Shown here: in pieces, positions 26,178-34,360 of the stretch
Layout: every line of letters begins with the position of its first letter
Position numbering within the stretch: position 1 is the first letter of the stretch
Source of the DNA: Nocardioides sp.
GTDB taxonomy: Bacteria; Actinomycetota; Actinomycetes; Propionibacteriales; Nocardioidaceae
Direction: 5' to 3'
NCBI RefSeq assembly: GCF_030150155.1
Contig: NZ_JASLGR010000059.1
Span: 1-64,000 of the forward strand
Length of the DNA: 64,000 bases
Position numbers and translations under genes: made by a program
The notes under the pieces: model-generated
Seen by the model: the letters and a program-made list of their open reading frames with translations, nothing else
Databases searched by the model: none
What the model was told of the DNA's origin: nothing

Positions 26178-27386
26178 ATGACGGAGCAGGAGGCGTCCCG
26201 ACGGACGCTGTTGAAGGGATCGATGGCGCTCGGCGTCAGCACGCTCGGCGGGTTCGCCCTGATCAGGTCGCTGGCGGACTCAGCGGTGGCCGCCGTACCG
26301 ACGGCGTCCTCACGCGCGGCCCTCGCGGCCTCGACCGGCTGCGCGACCCTGACCAAGGAGGAGACCCAGGGGCCGTTCTGGGTCGACGAGCTCCTCCAGC
26401 GCAGCGACATCCGCTACGACACCGGCACCAAGTCCACGAGCACCACCACGCCCGTCACGGGCGTGCCGCTCACCCTGACCCTGACTCTGCTCGACGCCGG
26501 TGGCGCCTGCGCGCCGCGCCAGGGCGCGTACGTCGATGTGTGGCACGCCAACGCGCAGGGTGCCTACTCCGACGTGAGCGGGTCGGGCAACCCCGACGAG
26601 ACCGGTCACAACTTCCTGCGTGGCTACCAGGTCTCCGACGCCAACGGTCAGGTCACGTTCACCACGATCTTCCCAGGCTGGTACGTCTCGCGCACGATCC
26701 ACGTGCACTACCGGATCCGGCTGGCGCTGGACTCCTCGACCACGGTCAACTTCACCTCCCAGCTGTTCTTCGACGACACCGTCACCAATGCCGTCCAGGC
26801 GGTCACCTCGAAGGGCTACAAGGGCACCGGCCGCGACACCACCAACAGCACCGACCAGCTCTACGACGCCAGCCTGCTGGTGCCGCTGACCGGCTCGACG
26901 ACGGCCGGCTACACCGGTGCGTTCACGGTGAACCTCGACTTCGAGGACCCCTCGTCCAGCGGCGGCTCCTCCCCGACCGACGTGCCGACGGGCGGTCCCG
27001 GGGGCCCTGACGGCTCTGCGCCGCCGACCGGCGTGCCGACGGCGACCGCCACCACCTCGCCGACCAGTGGGACCAGCCCGACCACGGCCGCCACCGTGGT
27101 CGCTGCTTCAGTCCGTCACGCTGTGGTGGTCAAGCGCCGCCATCGGCGTACGGTCGTGGTGACGCTGGCCGCCCAGGAGCGGATCACCGCCAAGGTGCGG
27201 CTGCTCGACGACGACACCGTGCTGGCGCGGACCAGCACCGGCTGGCTCTCGATCGGGCGGCGCAAGGTCCGGCTGGCGATCCCGGCGCGGGTGCCGCACG
27301 GCAGCTACGACGTGCTGGTGGTGATGGCCGACAAGGCCGGCCACACCAAGCGCAGCACCCTGAAGGTCACGGTGCCGAGGCGCTGA
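26178..27386 (+). CDS. Exported intradiol-dioxygenase-like protein with C-terminal Ig-like domain
   Basis: A 402-residue protein. The Tat-type signal has SRRTLLKGS at residues 7-15 and a hydrophobic stretch. The intradiol ring-cleavage domain spans about 55-240, with the non-haem iron ligands plausibly Tyr130, Tyr169, His175 and His177 (GWYVSRTIHVHYRI). A Gly/Ser/Pro/Thr-rich linker (about 245-300) leads to a C-terminal basic beta-rich domain of about 95 residues, ending VTVPRR. The family splits catechol rings, but exported members have unknown substrates. Tat export fits a protein folded with its metal in the cytoplasm. A strong site GAGGTGAAGG precedes the ATG. Confidence 0.85.
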   Translation: MTEQEASRRTLLKGSMALGVSTLGGFALIRSLADSAVAAVPTASSRAALAASTGCATLTKEETQGPFWVDELLQRSDIRYDTGTKSTSTTTPVTGVPLTLTLTLLDAGGACAPRQGAYVDVWHANAQGAYSDVSGSGNPDETGHNFLRGYQVSDANGQVTFTTIFPGWYVSRTIHVHYRIRLALDSSTTVNFTSQLFFDDTVTNAVQAVTSKGYKGTGRDTTNSTDQLYDASLLVPLTGSTTAGYTGAFTVNLDFEDPSSSGGSSPTDVPTGGPGGPDGSAPPTGVPTATATTSPTSGTSPTTAATVVAASVRHAVVVKRRHRRTVVVTLAAQERITAKVRLLDDDTVLARTSTGWLSIGRRKVRLAIPARVPHGSYDVLVVMADKAGHTKRSTLKVTVPRR

Positions 27387-27409
27387 TCGGGCACCTTGCC
27401 AGTGACCGC

Positions 27410-27415
27410 TAGGGT
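27410..27415 (+). promoter_or_regulatory. -10 box, leaderless promoter of the PLDc_N gene
   Basis: TAGGGT ends 6 nt before the ATG at 27422. Confidence 0.5.
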
Positions 27416-27421
27416 CGGATC

Positions 27422-27637
27422 ATGGCTAAGAAGTGGGACGACCTCAACCCGACGCAGCAGAAGATCGCCGTGGCGGCCGGTGTCGCCGAGCTCGCTCTGT
27501 CGAGCTACTGCGCCGTCGACCTGCGCAAGCGCCCCAAGACGCAGATCCGCGGCCCGAAGTGGCTGTGGGTGCCGCTGCTGGGCGTGCAGCCGATCGGCCC
27601 GATCGCCTACCTGATCTTCGGTCGCAAGAAGTCCTGA
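27422..27637 (+). CDS. Small PLDc_N domain membrane protein
   Basis: A 71-residue protein with two hydrophobic segments joined by a short basic loop. The end PIGPIAYLIFGRKK and the WLWVPLLGVQPIGP stretch match the phospholipase D-nuclease N-terminal (PLDc_N) family. The family is common in actinobacteria; its function is unknown. The 3' end overlaps the convergent glycerate kinase gene by 31 bp. Confidence 0.82.
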   Translation: MAKKWDDLNPTQQKIAVAAGVAELALSSYCAVDLRKRPKTQIRGPKWLWVPLLGVQPIGPIAYLIFGRKKS

Positions 27638-28770
27638 GGTCCGACCAGGGCCGCGATGTTGGCCGCGGCCTGCTCCAGCAGGCCCGTCACATCGCGGACC
27701 AGGTCGGCCAGGGGCGCCGGACCGCGGGCGATGCTGAACATCGCACTCACCCCGGCCCGCTGCGCCTGCTTCAGCGGTACGTCGACACGGCCCGCCAGCA
27801 CCGCCAGCGGGCACCGGCCGGCCACGGTCGCGCTCACCGCTGAGACGACCTTGCCGTCCAGGGACTGGGCGTCGAAGGCGCCCTCGCCGGTGATCACGAG
27901 TGCTGCGCTCTGTGCTAGGGCCGGCAGCCCGGCGAGGTCGGTGATCACCGTCGAGCCCGGCTCGATCCGGGCGTCGAGCAGGCCGACCAGGGTCGCGGGG
28001 GTGCCACCGGCAGCGCCGCCGCCGGGAGTCTGAGCCACCTCGACCCCACCGCTCGCGGCGATCACGTCGGCCAGGTGGGCGAGCCCCGCCTCGATCGCGG
28101 CGACGTCGTCGGCGTCGGCTCCCTTCTGCGGGGCGAAGACGGTGGCCGTGCCGCGCGGGCCGAGCAGCGGGTTGTCGACGTCGGCGAGAACCCGCAGGCG
28201 CACCGTCGCGGTCCGCGGGTGCAGGCCGGCGGTGTCGATCCGTACCAGGGCCGCCAGTCCGGCCGCCCCGACGGCGATCTCCTCCCCTGCGGAGTCCAGG
28301 AACCGGCAGCCGAGGGCGCGCAGCGCCCCGACGCCGCCGTCGCTGCTGGCCGAGCCGCCGATCGCGAGCAGGACCTCCTCCACACCGCGGTCCAGCGCCG
28401 CGCGCAGCAGCAGGCCGACGCCGCCGGTGTGGGCCTGGCGCGGGCGCGCGTCGACGTCGGCGACGTGGGGCAGGCCGTTGGCCATCGCCGCCTCGATCAC
28501 CGCTGTGCGGCCGTCGGGGGTGATCCCGATCTGGGCGCTCCGGGGTCGACCGTGCGCGTCCACGGTCTCGACGGCGACGAGGTCGAGGCCCAGCGGAGCG
28601 GTCAGCACGGCCAGGGAGCCCTCACCGCCGTCGGCCATCGGACACAGCCGCACGTCGACGCTCTCGGCCCAGACCGACTGCAGGCCCCGGGCGATCGCCG
28701 CGGCCGCCTCGGTGGCACTGCAGCTGCCCTTGAAGGCGTCCGGGGCCACGACGACGACGGGGCGGGTCAC
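27607..28770 (-). CDS. Glycerate kinase
   Basis: A 387-residue type I glycerate 2-kinase (GarK/GlxK family). Segments APDAFKGSCSATEAAAAIARG at the N-terminus, CPMADGGEGS, LLAIGGSASSDGGVGALRALG and VITGEGAFDAQSLDGK are diagnostic. It phosphorylates D-glycerate with ATP, feeding it into glycolysis. The open frame extends to 29244, but the GTG at 28770 gives the family start and overlaps the stop of the XRE-type gene as GTGA. No glycerate-producing genes are adjacent. Confidence 0.93.
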   Translation of the reverse strand: MTRPVVVVAPDAFKGSCSATEAAAAIARGLQSVWAESVDVRLCPMADGGEGSLAVLTAPLGLDLVAVETVDAHGRPRSAQIGITPDGRTAVIEAAMANGLPHVADVDARPRQAHTGGVGLLLRAALDRGVEEVLLAIGGSASSDGGVGALRALGCRFLDSAGEEIAVGAAGLAALVRIDTAGLHPRTATVRLRVLADVDNPLLGPRGTATVFAPQKGADADDVAAIEAGLAHLADVIAASGGVEVAQTPGGGAAGGTPATLVGLLDARIEPGSTVITDLAGLPALAQSAALVITGEGAFDAQSLDGKVVSAVSATVAGRCPLAVLAGRVDVPLKQAQRAGVSAMFSIARGPAPLADLVRDVTGLLEQAAANIAALVGPQDFLRPKIR

Positions 28771-29048
28771 TGGCCCAGGGTGAGCTCGGGGAACGTCGGT
28801 GGGAGCAGCTCGAAGAGCGGCACCTCGAGCACCTGGGCCAGCGCGACCAGGGTGCGCAGCTGGGGGTTCATCGGCGTGCCCGGCTTGGACTCGCCCTTCT
28901 CGAACTTCTGGTAGGTGTACGCCGAGATCCCGGCCCGGTGGGCGACCCACTCCTGACTCAGCCCGACGTCGCGCCGGGCTCGCTGGAGGTTGACGCCCAG
29001 GGCGCGCCCGTACTCGTCCCAGGTCGGTCCGTCCGATGGCTTCGTCAT
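28767..29048 (-). CDS. XRE-family helix-turn-helix regulator
   Basis: A 93-residue protein with one HTH_3 domain at about residues 18-80 (NLQRARRDVGLSQEWVAHRAGISAYTYQKFEKG in two halves). No second domain is present. It is translationally coupled to the glycerate kinase gene through a GTGA overlap, so it may control that gene or both. The ATG at 29048 lies 7 nt after GAGTCT, a weak -10 box; longer starts cannot be excluded. Upstream lies a 370-bp non-coding stretch with an AT-rich inverted repeat. Confidence 0.85.
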   Translation of the reverse strand: MTKPSDGPTWDEYGRALGVNLQRARRDVGLSQEWVAHRAGISAYTYQKFEKGESKPGTPMNPQLRTLVALAQVLEVPLFELLPPTFPELTLGQ

Positions 29049-29421
29049 AGACCCAAGACTCCCGCCTCCCGGGCTCGGCGTGACGCATACACGGATGGGA
29101 ATCTTCAAATGGGCGCGGAGGCATGGCAGCAGGGCCTCGCGGGCGCGCGAGGAAAGAATTTTGGGAAGTTTCGATTCTTTCTCTGCCGGATGACAAGAAC
29201 CGGTCCCTTGCGTCACGGGCGTGGTGTGCTGCACCGCACGTCACGCCCGTTGCCGATACCTATATGCCCAAACAGGAATGTGCCGGTGTCGCCGGACGCA
29301 GGGAAGGGCCGTGGCTGTGGCGAGACCGTCTCCGCCGCGGCGAAACCGTCGGTGGGCCCACCTAATGTCGCCCACCAACGTGAATCGAGCCTTCCGCAGG
29401 CAGGGAGGAACGGAGGCCACC
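29049..29421. other. 373-bp intergenic region between XRE and DUF6907 genes
   Basis: No gene is seen. It contains an inverted repeat, GAAAGAAT (29152-29159) and ATTCTTTC (29174-29181), in an unusually AT-rich patch, and the palindrome and -10 box next to the DUF6907 gene. It is the divergent control region for two transcription units. Confidence 0.7.
29351..29368 (+). promoter_or_regulatory. Palindrome abutting a -10 box before the DUF6907-PucR genes
   Basis: GGTGGGCCCACC (29351-29362) is a perfect 12-bp palindrome, immediately followed by TAATGT (29363-29368), a good -10 box. The ATG is 53 bp further on, behind the ribosome site GGAGG. It is a candidate operator blocking the promoter. Confidence 0.45.
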
Positions 29422-29793
29422 ATGAGCGACACGTTCGCCACCCCGAGTCCCGGGGACCACGCAGCACCACGGCCGTCGTGGCAGCACGAGCCGTGCCCCC
29501 GCTGGTGCACGCGGGTGCACCACGAGCAGGACCATCCTGAGGACCGGATCCACCAGAGCGAGGCCGATCTCCTCGGCGTGCTGCTGGCCGCGCCGCCGGT
29601 CCCCCACCAGCCCCGGAGCTGGGCGTCCGCCGAGCTGGTCGTCCGGCTGGGTCGCCATGTCGGCGACCCGACCACGTGGGTCGCGATCGAGACGACCGAG
29701 GGCCCCGCACCGCGGGTCGTCCTGCCGGTGGACTCGGCCCGCCTGCTGCGCCGTCATCTGGGCCGACAGCTCCAGCTCGCCGACCTTGCCTAG
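29422..29793 (+). CDS. DUF6907 domain protein
   Basis: A 123-residue actinobacterial protein. The start of the domain, EPCPRWCTRVHHEQ at about residues 24-37, has the Cys-Cys-His pattern shared by DUF6907 proteins and suggests a bound metal. The remainder has alternating strands and ends in a basic helix. Function is unknown; members are often encoded near regulators. The stop TAG is 1 bp before the ATG of the PucR-like gene, so the pair is one operon. The ATG at 29422 follows GGAGGCCACC. Confidence 0.75.
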   Translation: MSDTFATPSPGDHAAPRPSWQHEPCPRWCTRVHHEQDHPEDRIHQSEADLLGVLLAAPPVPHQPRSWASAELVVRLGRHVGDPTTWVAIETTEGPAPRVVLPVDSARLLRRHLGRQLQLADLA

Positions 29794-29794
29794 C

Positions 29795-31045
29795 ATGACC
29801 ACGTCCAGCTCACGGCCGGAGCGCTCGGGCTCCGGACCGGTGTTGACCCTGCAGACCGTGCGGCGGCTGCGGGGCACGGTCACCGACTTCGCCGAGCGGA
29901 CCGCCGACCGGGTGCAGCAGCACGTCTCGCCGTACGCCGGCCCCAAGGAGGGCCGTCGACGCCACCTGATCGTGATGGCGGCCCGGGCCTCAGCCAACGT
30001 CTTCCTGGAGTCGCTCGGCTCCCGCCCGCCCTCGGCCACCGGGCTGCACGACCTGCTGCGCCGGATGGGCTACGGCGAGGCCAGCGAGGGTCACTCCCTG
30101 GACCCGCTGGACGCGGCGGTCAGGCTCGGCCACCTGGAGGCGCTCGACCTGATGCAGGCCGCCGTCGACCGGGGCGAGGTCCCGCTGCACGCGCTGCCCG
30201 CGATCCTGTCCCGTCTGGCCGTCTTCGTGGACCGGCTGGTCACCGAGGCCCACACCGGTGCCGAGCTCTACCTGGAGTTCGAGCACAACGACCCACCCAG
30301 CACCCGACGGGCGCTGCTGCACGCCCTGATCAGCCGCGACCAGGACCGGGCCACGATCCTCGCCGACCGGATCGGGTGGGAAGTGCCCGCGGCCGTGGTC
30401 GTGCTGGCGGCCACCGGACCTGCCGACGTGGATTGGCCCGCGGACACCGAGCTCGCCCCCGCCCTGGTCGACACCAGCTGCCTGCCCGGACTCTTCGTGG
30501 TCGTGCCCGAGGAGGCCGACGCGCTCCAGACCCGGCTGCGCCGGCTGCATCCGGGCATCACCGTCGCGCGCTCGTGGCCGGTCGGGCTGACGGAGGTCGG
30601 GCACGCCCGACGCTGGGTGCTGCGGGCCCTGCACCTGAGCACCACCGGCGCGATCCCCCGCCAGCCCGTGATCGACTGCTCGCGCTACTTCACCCAGCTG
30701 TGGCTGCACGCCGAGCCGTCGTTGCGCTCCCAGCTCGTCCAGACCCGGCTGGGGCCGTTGCTCGGTGAGTCGGCCAACTCCCGGGAGATCCTCTCCTCGA
30801 CGCTGCTAGTCTGGCTGCGCACCCGGGAGAGCGCCCCCGCGATCGCGGAGATGATGGGGGTGCACCCGCAGACGATCCGCTACCGGTGGCGCAAGATCAA
30901 CGAGCTGTTCGGCGAGGACCTGCTCGACCCCGCAATCATCGTGCAGACCCTGTTGGCCCTGGAGGCGACGTTGCCGCTGTGGACCGCCGGGGACAAGAGC
31001 GACCTCAAGCGCTACAAGGCCGAACGCAGACGCGCAGCACACTGA
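29795..31045 (+). CDS. PucR-type helix-turn-helix regulator
   Basis: A 416-residue regulator. The N-terminal 170 residues are helical and of RsbT/phosphosensor-like type, the middle (about 170-300) is a GGDEF-like alpha/beta region, and the C-terminal HTH_30 domain (about 335-395) contains VWLRTRESAPAIAEMMGVHPQTIRYRW, written here as two pieces. PucR-type proteins activate catabolic genes, purine degradation among them. Its own target is unknown; the obvious candidate is its promoter. The start overlaps the end of the DUF6907 gene (TAGC-ATG), so translation is probably by reinitiation. The open frame extends upstream to 29657 but overlaps DUF6907. Confidence 0.82.
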   Translation: MTTSSSRPERSGSGPVLTLQTVRRLRGTVTDFAERTADRVQQHVSPYAGPKEGRRRHLIVMAARASANVFLESLGSRPPSATGLHDLLRRMGYGEASEGHSLDPLDAAVRLGHLEALDLMQAAVDRGEVPLHALPAILSRLAVFVDRLVTEAHTGAELYLEFEHNDPPSTRRALLHALISRDQDRATILADRIGWEVPAAVVVLAATGPADVDWPADTELAPALVDTSCLPGLFVVVPEEADALQTRLRRLHPGITVARSWPVGLTEVGHARRWVLRALHLSTTGAIPRQPVIDCSRYFTQLWLHAEPSLRSQLVQTRLGPLLGESANSREILSSTLLVWLRTRESAPAIAEMMGVHPQTIRYRWRKINELFGEDLLDPAIIVQTLLALEATLPLWTAGDKSDLKRYKAERRRAAH

Positions 31046-31083
31046 GGCCGCGCACCCGGCACACGACCCGCCGCAGGGGCGGG

Positions 31084-31089
31084 TAACGT
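31084..31089 (+). promoter_or_regulatory. -10 box for the 5'-3' exonuclease gene
   Basis: TAACGT ends 10 nt before the ATG at 31100, giving a leader of only a few bases. Confidence 0.45.
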
Positions 31090-31099
31090 GGGCGACTCC

Positions 31100-32056
31100 A
31101 TGAGCGAGCTCGACAGTCCCCGACGCACCCTGCTGGCCGTCGACGGCAACTCGCTGACCCACCGGGCCTATCACGCCTACGCCGAGACCGGCTTCCGTGA
31201 CGGCCGGGGTCGACCGGCCTGGGCCGTACGCGGCTTCTGGAACCTGCTGCTGGGCACCATCGACCGGATCGGTCCCGATGCGATCGTGGTCGGCTTCGAC
31301 GATCCGGCCAGCTCACGACGACGCGCGCGGTTCCCCGAGTACAAGGCCCACCGCAAGGCCAAGGACGCTGCGCTGATCGCCCAGCTCGAGGTCATCCCGC
31401 AGACCCTGGCGGCTGCCGGGATCACCGCGTTCACCCCGGCCGGGCTGGAGGCCGACGACGTGATGGCCGCCGCGGCCCGACACGTCGCCGCCACCGAGGA
31501 CTGGCAGTGCGTGATCGCCACCAGCGACCGGGACGCCTTCGCCCAGATCGGTCCGGTGACCTCGGTGCTGCGGATCATCAACGGCGGGATCGACAACTCA
31601 CCGGTGCTGAACCCGTCGCGCTTCACGATCATGACCGGGATCAGGCCCGAGCAGTACCTGGACTACGCCGCCATGCGCGGTGACGCCTCGGACAACCTGC
31701 GCGGCATCCGCGGGATCGGCGAGAAGACCGCCGCCGCCCTGCTCCAGCACTTCACCACGATGGAGGCCGTCTGGGCCGACGTCGACGGCAACGACGGCGC
31801 CGGGGTGGTCGAGGCCACCGGCAAGGGCACGCTGACCAAGCTCCGCGCCGACGGCGCCCGGCAGGCCTGGATCGACAACCGCCTGATCATGACCCCGTCG
31901 ACGTCGCTGCAGATCCCCTCGGCCGACCCGAGCCGACCACTGGGCGAGCTGCCGCTCAGCGCCGACCGGGTGCGTCAGGCGCTGGAGGAGGCCAGCCTGC
32001 ACGCCCTGGTGCCGAGCGCGACCAACCGGCTCAGCGGAATGCCGCTTCCCCGGTGA
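31100..32056 (+). CDS. 5'-3' exonuclease (flap endonuclease / Pol I N-domain type)
   Basis: A 318-residue stand-alone 5'-3' exonuclease like ExoIX. It has the N-terminal motif LLAVDGNSLTHRAYHA, the metal Asp cluster in GLEADDVMAAAARH and ATSDRDAFAQI, and the helix-hairpin-helix region GDASDNLRGIRGIGEKTAAALL that binds DNA. Such proteins remove flaps or RNA primers and back up DNA polymerase I. No polymerase domain follows. A GTG at 31088 is an alternative start. The 3' end overlaps the convergent acyl-CoA dehydrogenase gene by 26 bp. Confidence 0.92.
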   Translation: MSELDSPRRTLLAVDGNSLTHRAYHAYAETGFRDGRGRPAWAVRGFWNLLLGTIDRIGPDAIVVGFDDPASSRRRARFPEYKAHRKAKDAALIAQLEVIPQTLAAAGITAFTPAGLEADDVMAAAARHVAATEDWQCVIATSDRDAFAQIGPVTSVLRIINGGIDNSPVLNPSRFTIMTGIRPEQYLDYAAMRGDASDNLRGIRGIGEKTAAALLQHFTTMEAVWADVDGNDGAGVVEATGKGTLTKLRADGARQAWIDNRLIMTPSTSLQIPSADPSRPLGELPLSADRVRQALEEASLHALVPSATNRLSGMPLPR

Positions 32057-33221
32057 GCGCCTGGCCCAGGATCAGGGTGTGCATCTCGACGGTGCCCTCG
32101 TAGGTCAGCACCGACTCCAGGTTGTTCATGTGCCGGATCACCGGGTACTCCAGGGAGATCCCGTTGGCCCCCAGGATGGTCCGCGCGGTGCGGCAGATCT
32201 CCAGCGCCTCCCGGACGTTGTTGAGCTTGCCCAGGGAGACCTGGTCGTGGTGCAGCACCCCGGCGTCCTTACGCCGGCCCAGGTGCACCGCGAGCAGGTA
32301 GCCCTTGATGTACTCCAGGTTCATCTCGACCAGCTTGGCCTGGGTGAGCTGGAAGGCCGCCAGCGGCTTGCCGAACTGGTGGCGCTCCATCGCATAGCGG
32401 CGCGCCGTCTCCAGGCAGGTCCGCGCCGCCCCGAGCGAGCCCCACACGATCCCGTAGCGGGCCTCGTTGAGGGCCGAGAGCGGTCCCTTCAGGCCGCGCA
32501 CCTCGGGCAGCATCGCCGCGGCCGGGACCCGGACGCCGTCCAGGATCAGCTCGCCGGTCGCCGAGGCCCGCAGCGACAGCTTGTGCTTGATCTCCGGGGT
32601 GGAGAAGCCGGGAGTGTCAGTGGGTACGACGAACCCGCGGACCCCGTCCTCGGTCATCGCCCAGACCACGGCGACATCGGCGTACGGCGCGTTCGAGATC
32701 CACATCTTGCGCCCGTCCAGTACCCAGTCGGTGCCGTCGCGTCGGGCACGGGTCGTCATCGAGCCCGGGTCGGAGCCCGCATCGGGCTCGGTCAGGCCGA
32801 AGCAGCCGATCGTCTCACCGGCGGCCATCGACGGCAGCCAGGCCTGCTTCTGCTCCTCGCTGCCCCAGCGCCAGATCGCGAACATCGCCAGCGAGCCCTG
32901 CACCGAGACCAGCGAGCGCAGCCCGGAGTCGGTGGCCTCGATCTCCAGACAGGCCAGCCCGTACGCCGTCGCCGACATGCCCGCGCAGCCGTAGCCCTCC
33001 AGGTGCATCCCGAGCACGCCCAGACTGCCCAGCTCCCGGGTCAGCTCGCGGACCCCGGGGATGCCACCGTCCTCGAACCAGGTCGCGATGTGCGGCTCGA
33101 CGGTGCGGTCGAGCATCTGGCGGATCGAGGAACGGACCGCCTTCTCCTCCTCGCTCAGCAGCGAGTCGAGGTCGGCCAGGTCGCTCGGGTCCAGGGCCGG
33201 GGTGCCGTGCTGCGTGCTCAC
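32031..33221 (-). CDS. Acyl-CoA dehydrogenase, glutaryl-CoA dehydrogenase type
   Basis: A 396-residue flavoprotein. The FAD-binding stretches CFGLTEPDAGSDPGSM and WISNAPYADVAVVWA, and the catalytic Glu in LTYEGTVEMHTLILG, where the residue sits as in glutaryl-CoA dehydrogenase. This type oxidises and decarboxylates glutaryl-CoA to crotonyl-CoA. The neighbours, a class III CoA-transferase and an aldehyde dehydrogenase, suit a route from glutarate semialdehyde. The GTG at 33221 follows GGAGGAGACAGC and overlaps the CoA-transferase stop by 4 bp. The specificity is inferred, not shown. Confidence 0.88.
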   Translation of the reverse strand: MSTQHGTPALDPSDLADLDSLLSEEEKAVRSSIRQMLDRTVEPHIATWFEDGGIPGVRELTRELGSLGVLGMHLEGYGCAGMSATAYGLACLEIEATDSGLRSLVSVQGSLAMFAIWRWGSEEQKQAWLPSMAAGETIGCFGLTEPDAGSDPGSMTTRARRDGTDWVLDGRKMWISNAPYADVAVVWAMTEDGVRGFVVPTDTPGFSTPEIKHKLSLRASATGELILDGVRVPAAAMLPEVRGLKGPLSALNEARYGIVWGSLGAARTCLETARRYAMERHQFGKPLAAFQLTQAKLVEMNLEYIKGYLLAVHLGRRKDAGVLHHDQVSLGKLNNVREALEICRTARTILGANGISLEYPVIRHMNNLESVLTYEGTVEMHTLILGQALTGEAAFR

Positions 33222-34360
33222 GCTGTCTCCTCCGTCAGCCAGCGGCGGATCTCGTCGCTGTGTTGTCCCAACGTCGGTGGGGCGACGTAGCGCTCCACCG
33301 GCGTCGCCGAATACGTCGCAGGATGCCGCACCTGGGCCGGACGCCCGTCGCCGACCTCCACGGTGGGCTCCAGGCCGAGGTCGCGGGCCAGGGCGAACGC
33401 CTCCCCGATCGAGGCCACCCGACCCGCCGGGATGCCGACCGCGCCGAGGCGCTCGACCCACTGGGCCGAGGTCGCCTGGGCGAGCGCCCGCTCCAGCTCG
33501 ACGACCAGGGCCGGGCGGTGCTCGACCCGGGCGGGGTTGGTGCTGAACCGCGGGTCGGTGGCCAGGTCGGCACGGCCCAGCACCCCGACCAGGCGGACGA
33601 ACTGGGCGTCGTTGCCGCACGCCAGCGCGAGCGGAGCGTCAGCGGTGGCGAGCAGCTCGTACGGCGCGATCGAGGGGTGCGCGTTGCCCATCCGGGACGG
33701 CTCGCGTCCGGTGCTGAGGTAGGTCGAGGCCTGGTTGACCAGGGAGCCGAGCAGGGAGGAGAGCAGGTTGACCTCGACGTGCTGTCCCTGTCCGGTGGCG
33801 TCGCGGTGGCGCAGCGCCGCCAGGATCGCGGTGGTGGCGTCCTTGGCGGTGAGCACGTCGACCAGGGCCACCCCGACCTTCATCGGGGCGCCGTCGGGCT
33901 CACCGGTGATGCTCATCAGGCCGCCGACGGCCTGGATCAGGAAGTCGTAGCCGGCCAGGTCCGCACCGGCCCCGGAGCCGAAGCCGGTGATCGAGCAGTA
34001 CACGACGCCGGGGTTGCGGGCGGCGACGTCGACGAAGCCCAGCCCGTGACGGGCCAGCGTGCCGGTCTTGAAGTTCTCCACCACGATGTCGGCCCGCTCG
34101 GCCAGTCGCCAGGCCACCGCCAGGTCGTCGGGATCCTCCAGGTCCAGGGTGATCGACCGCTTGGACCGGTTCGGTGCCTCGAAGTAGCTCGAGGTGTTCG
34201 TGGTCCAGGGCGGACCCCAGGCCCGGGTGTCGTCGCCGCTGCCCGGGCGCTCGACCTTGATCACGTCGGCGCCGAGGTCGGCCAGCGTCGCGGTGGCCAG
34301 CGGCCCGGCCAGCACCCGGCTGAAGTCGGCGACCAGGATCCCCGCCAACGGCGCCGTCAC
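33218..34360 (-). CDS. Class III CoA-transferase (CaiB/BaiF family)
   Basis: A 380-residue family III CoA-transferase. Typical segments are FSRVLAGPLATATLADLGADVIK at the N-terminus (in part), NRSKRSITLDLEDP, and VGVALVDVLTAKDAT, which contains the likely catalytic Asp. These enzymes move CoA between carboxylic acids. With a glutaryl-CoA-dehydrogenase-like partner, transfer from succinyl-CoA to glutarate is the most likely reaction. The GTG start overlaps the aldehyde dehydrogenase stop as GTGA. The longer upstream frame is shadow coding. Confidence 0.9.
   Translation of the reverse strand: MTAPLAGILVADFSRVLAGPLATATLADLGADVIKVERPGSGDDTRAWGPPWTTNTSSYFEAPNRSKRSITLDLEDPDDLAVAWRLAERADIVVENFKTGTLARHGLGFVDVAARNPGVVYCSITGFGSGAGADLAGYDFLIQAVGGLMSITGEPDGAPMKVGVALVDVLTAKDATTAILAALRHRDATGQGQHVEVNLLSSLLGSLVNQASTYLSTGREPSRMGNAHPSIAPYELLATADAPLALACGNDAQFVRLVGVLGRADLATDPRFSTNPARVEHRPALVVELERALAQATSAQWVERLGAVGIPAGRVASIGEAFALARDLGLEPTVEVGDGRPAQVRHPATYSATPVERYVAPPTLGQHSDEIRRWLTEETA

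Noticed and set aside
29049..29421. tRNA or small RNA gene in the intergenic gap
   Set aside because: No cloverleaf, TTCGAATC-type T-loop or other recognisable RNA fold was found; the inverted repeat is too small.
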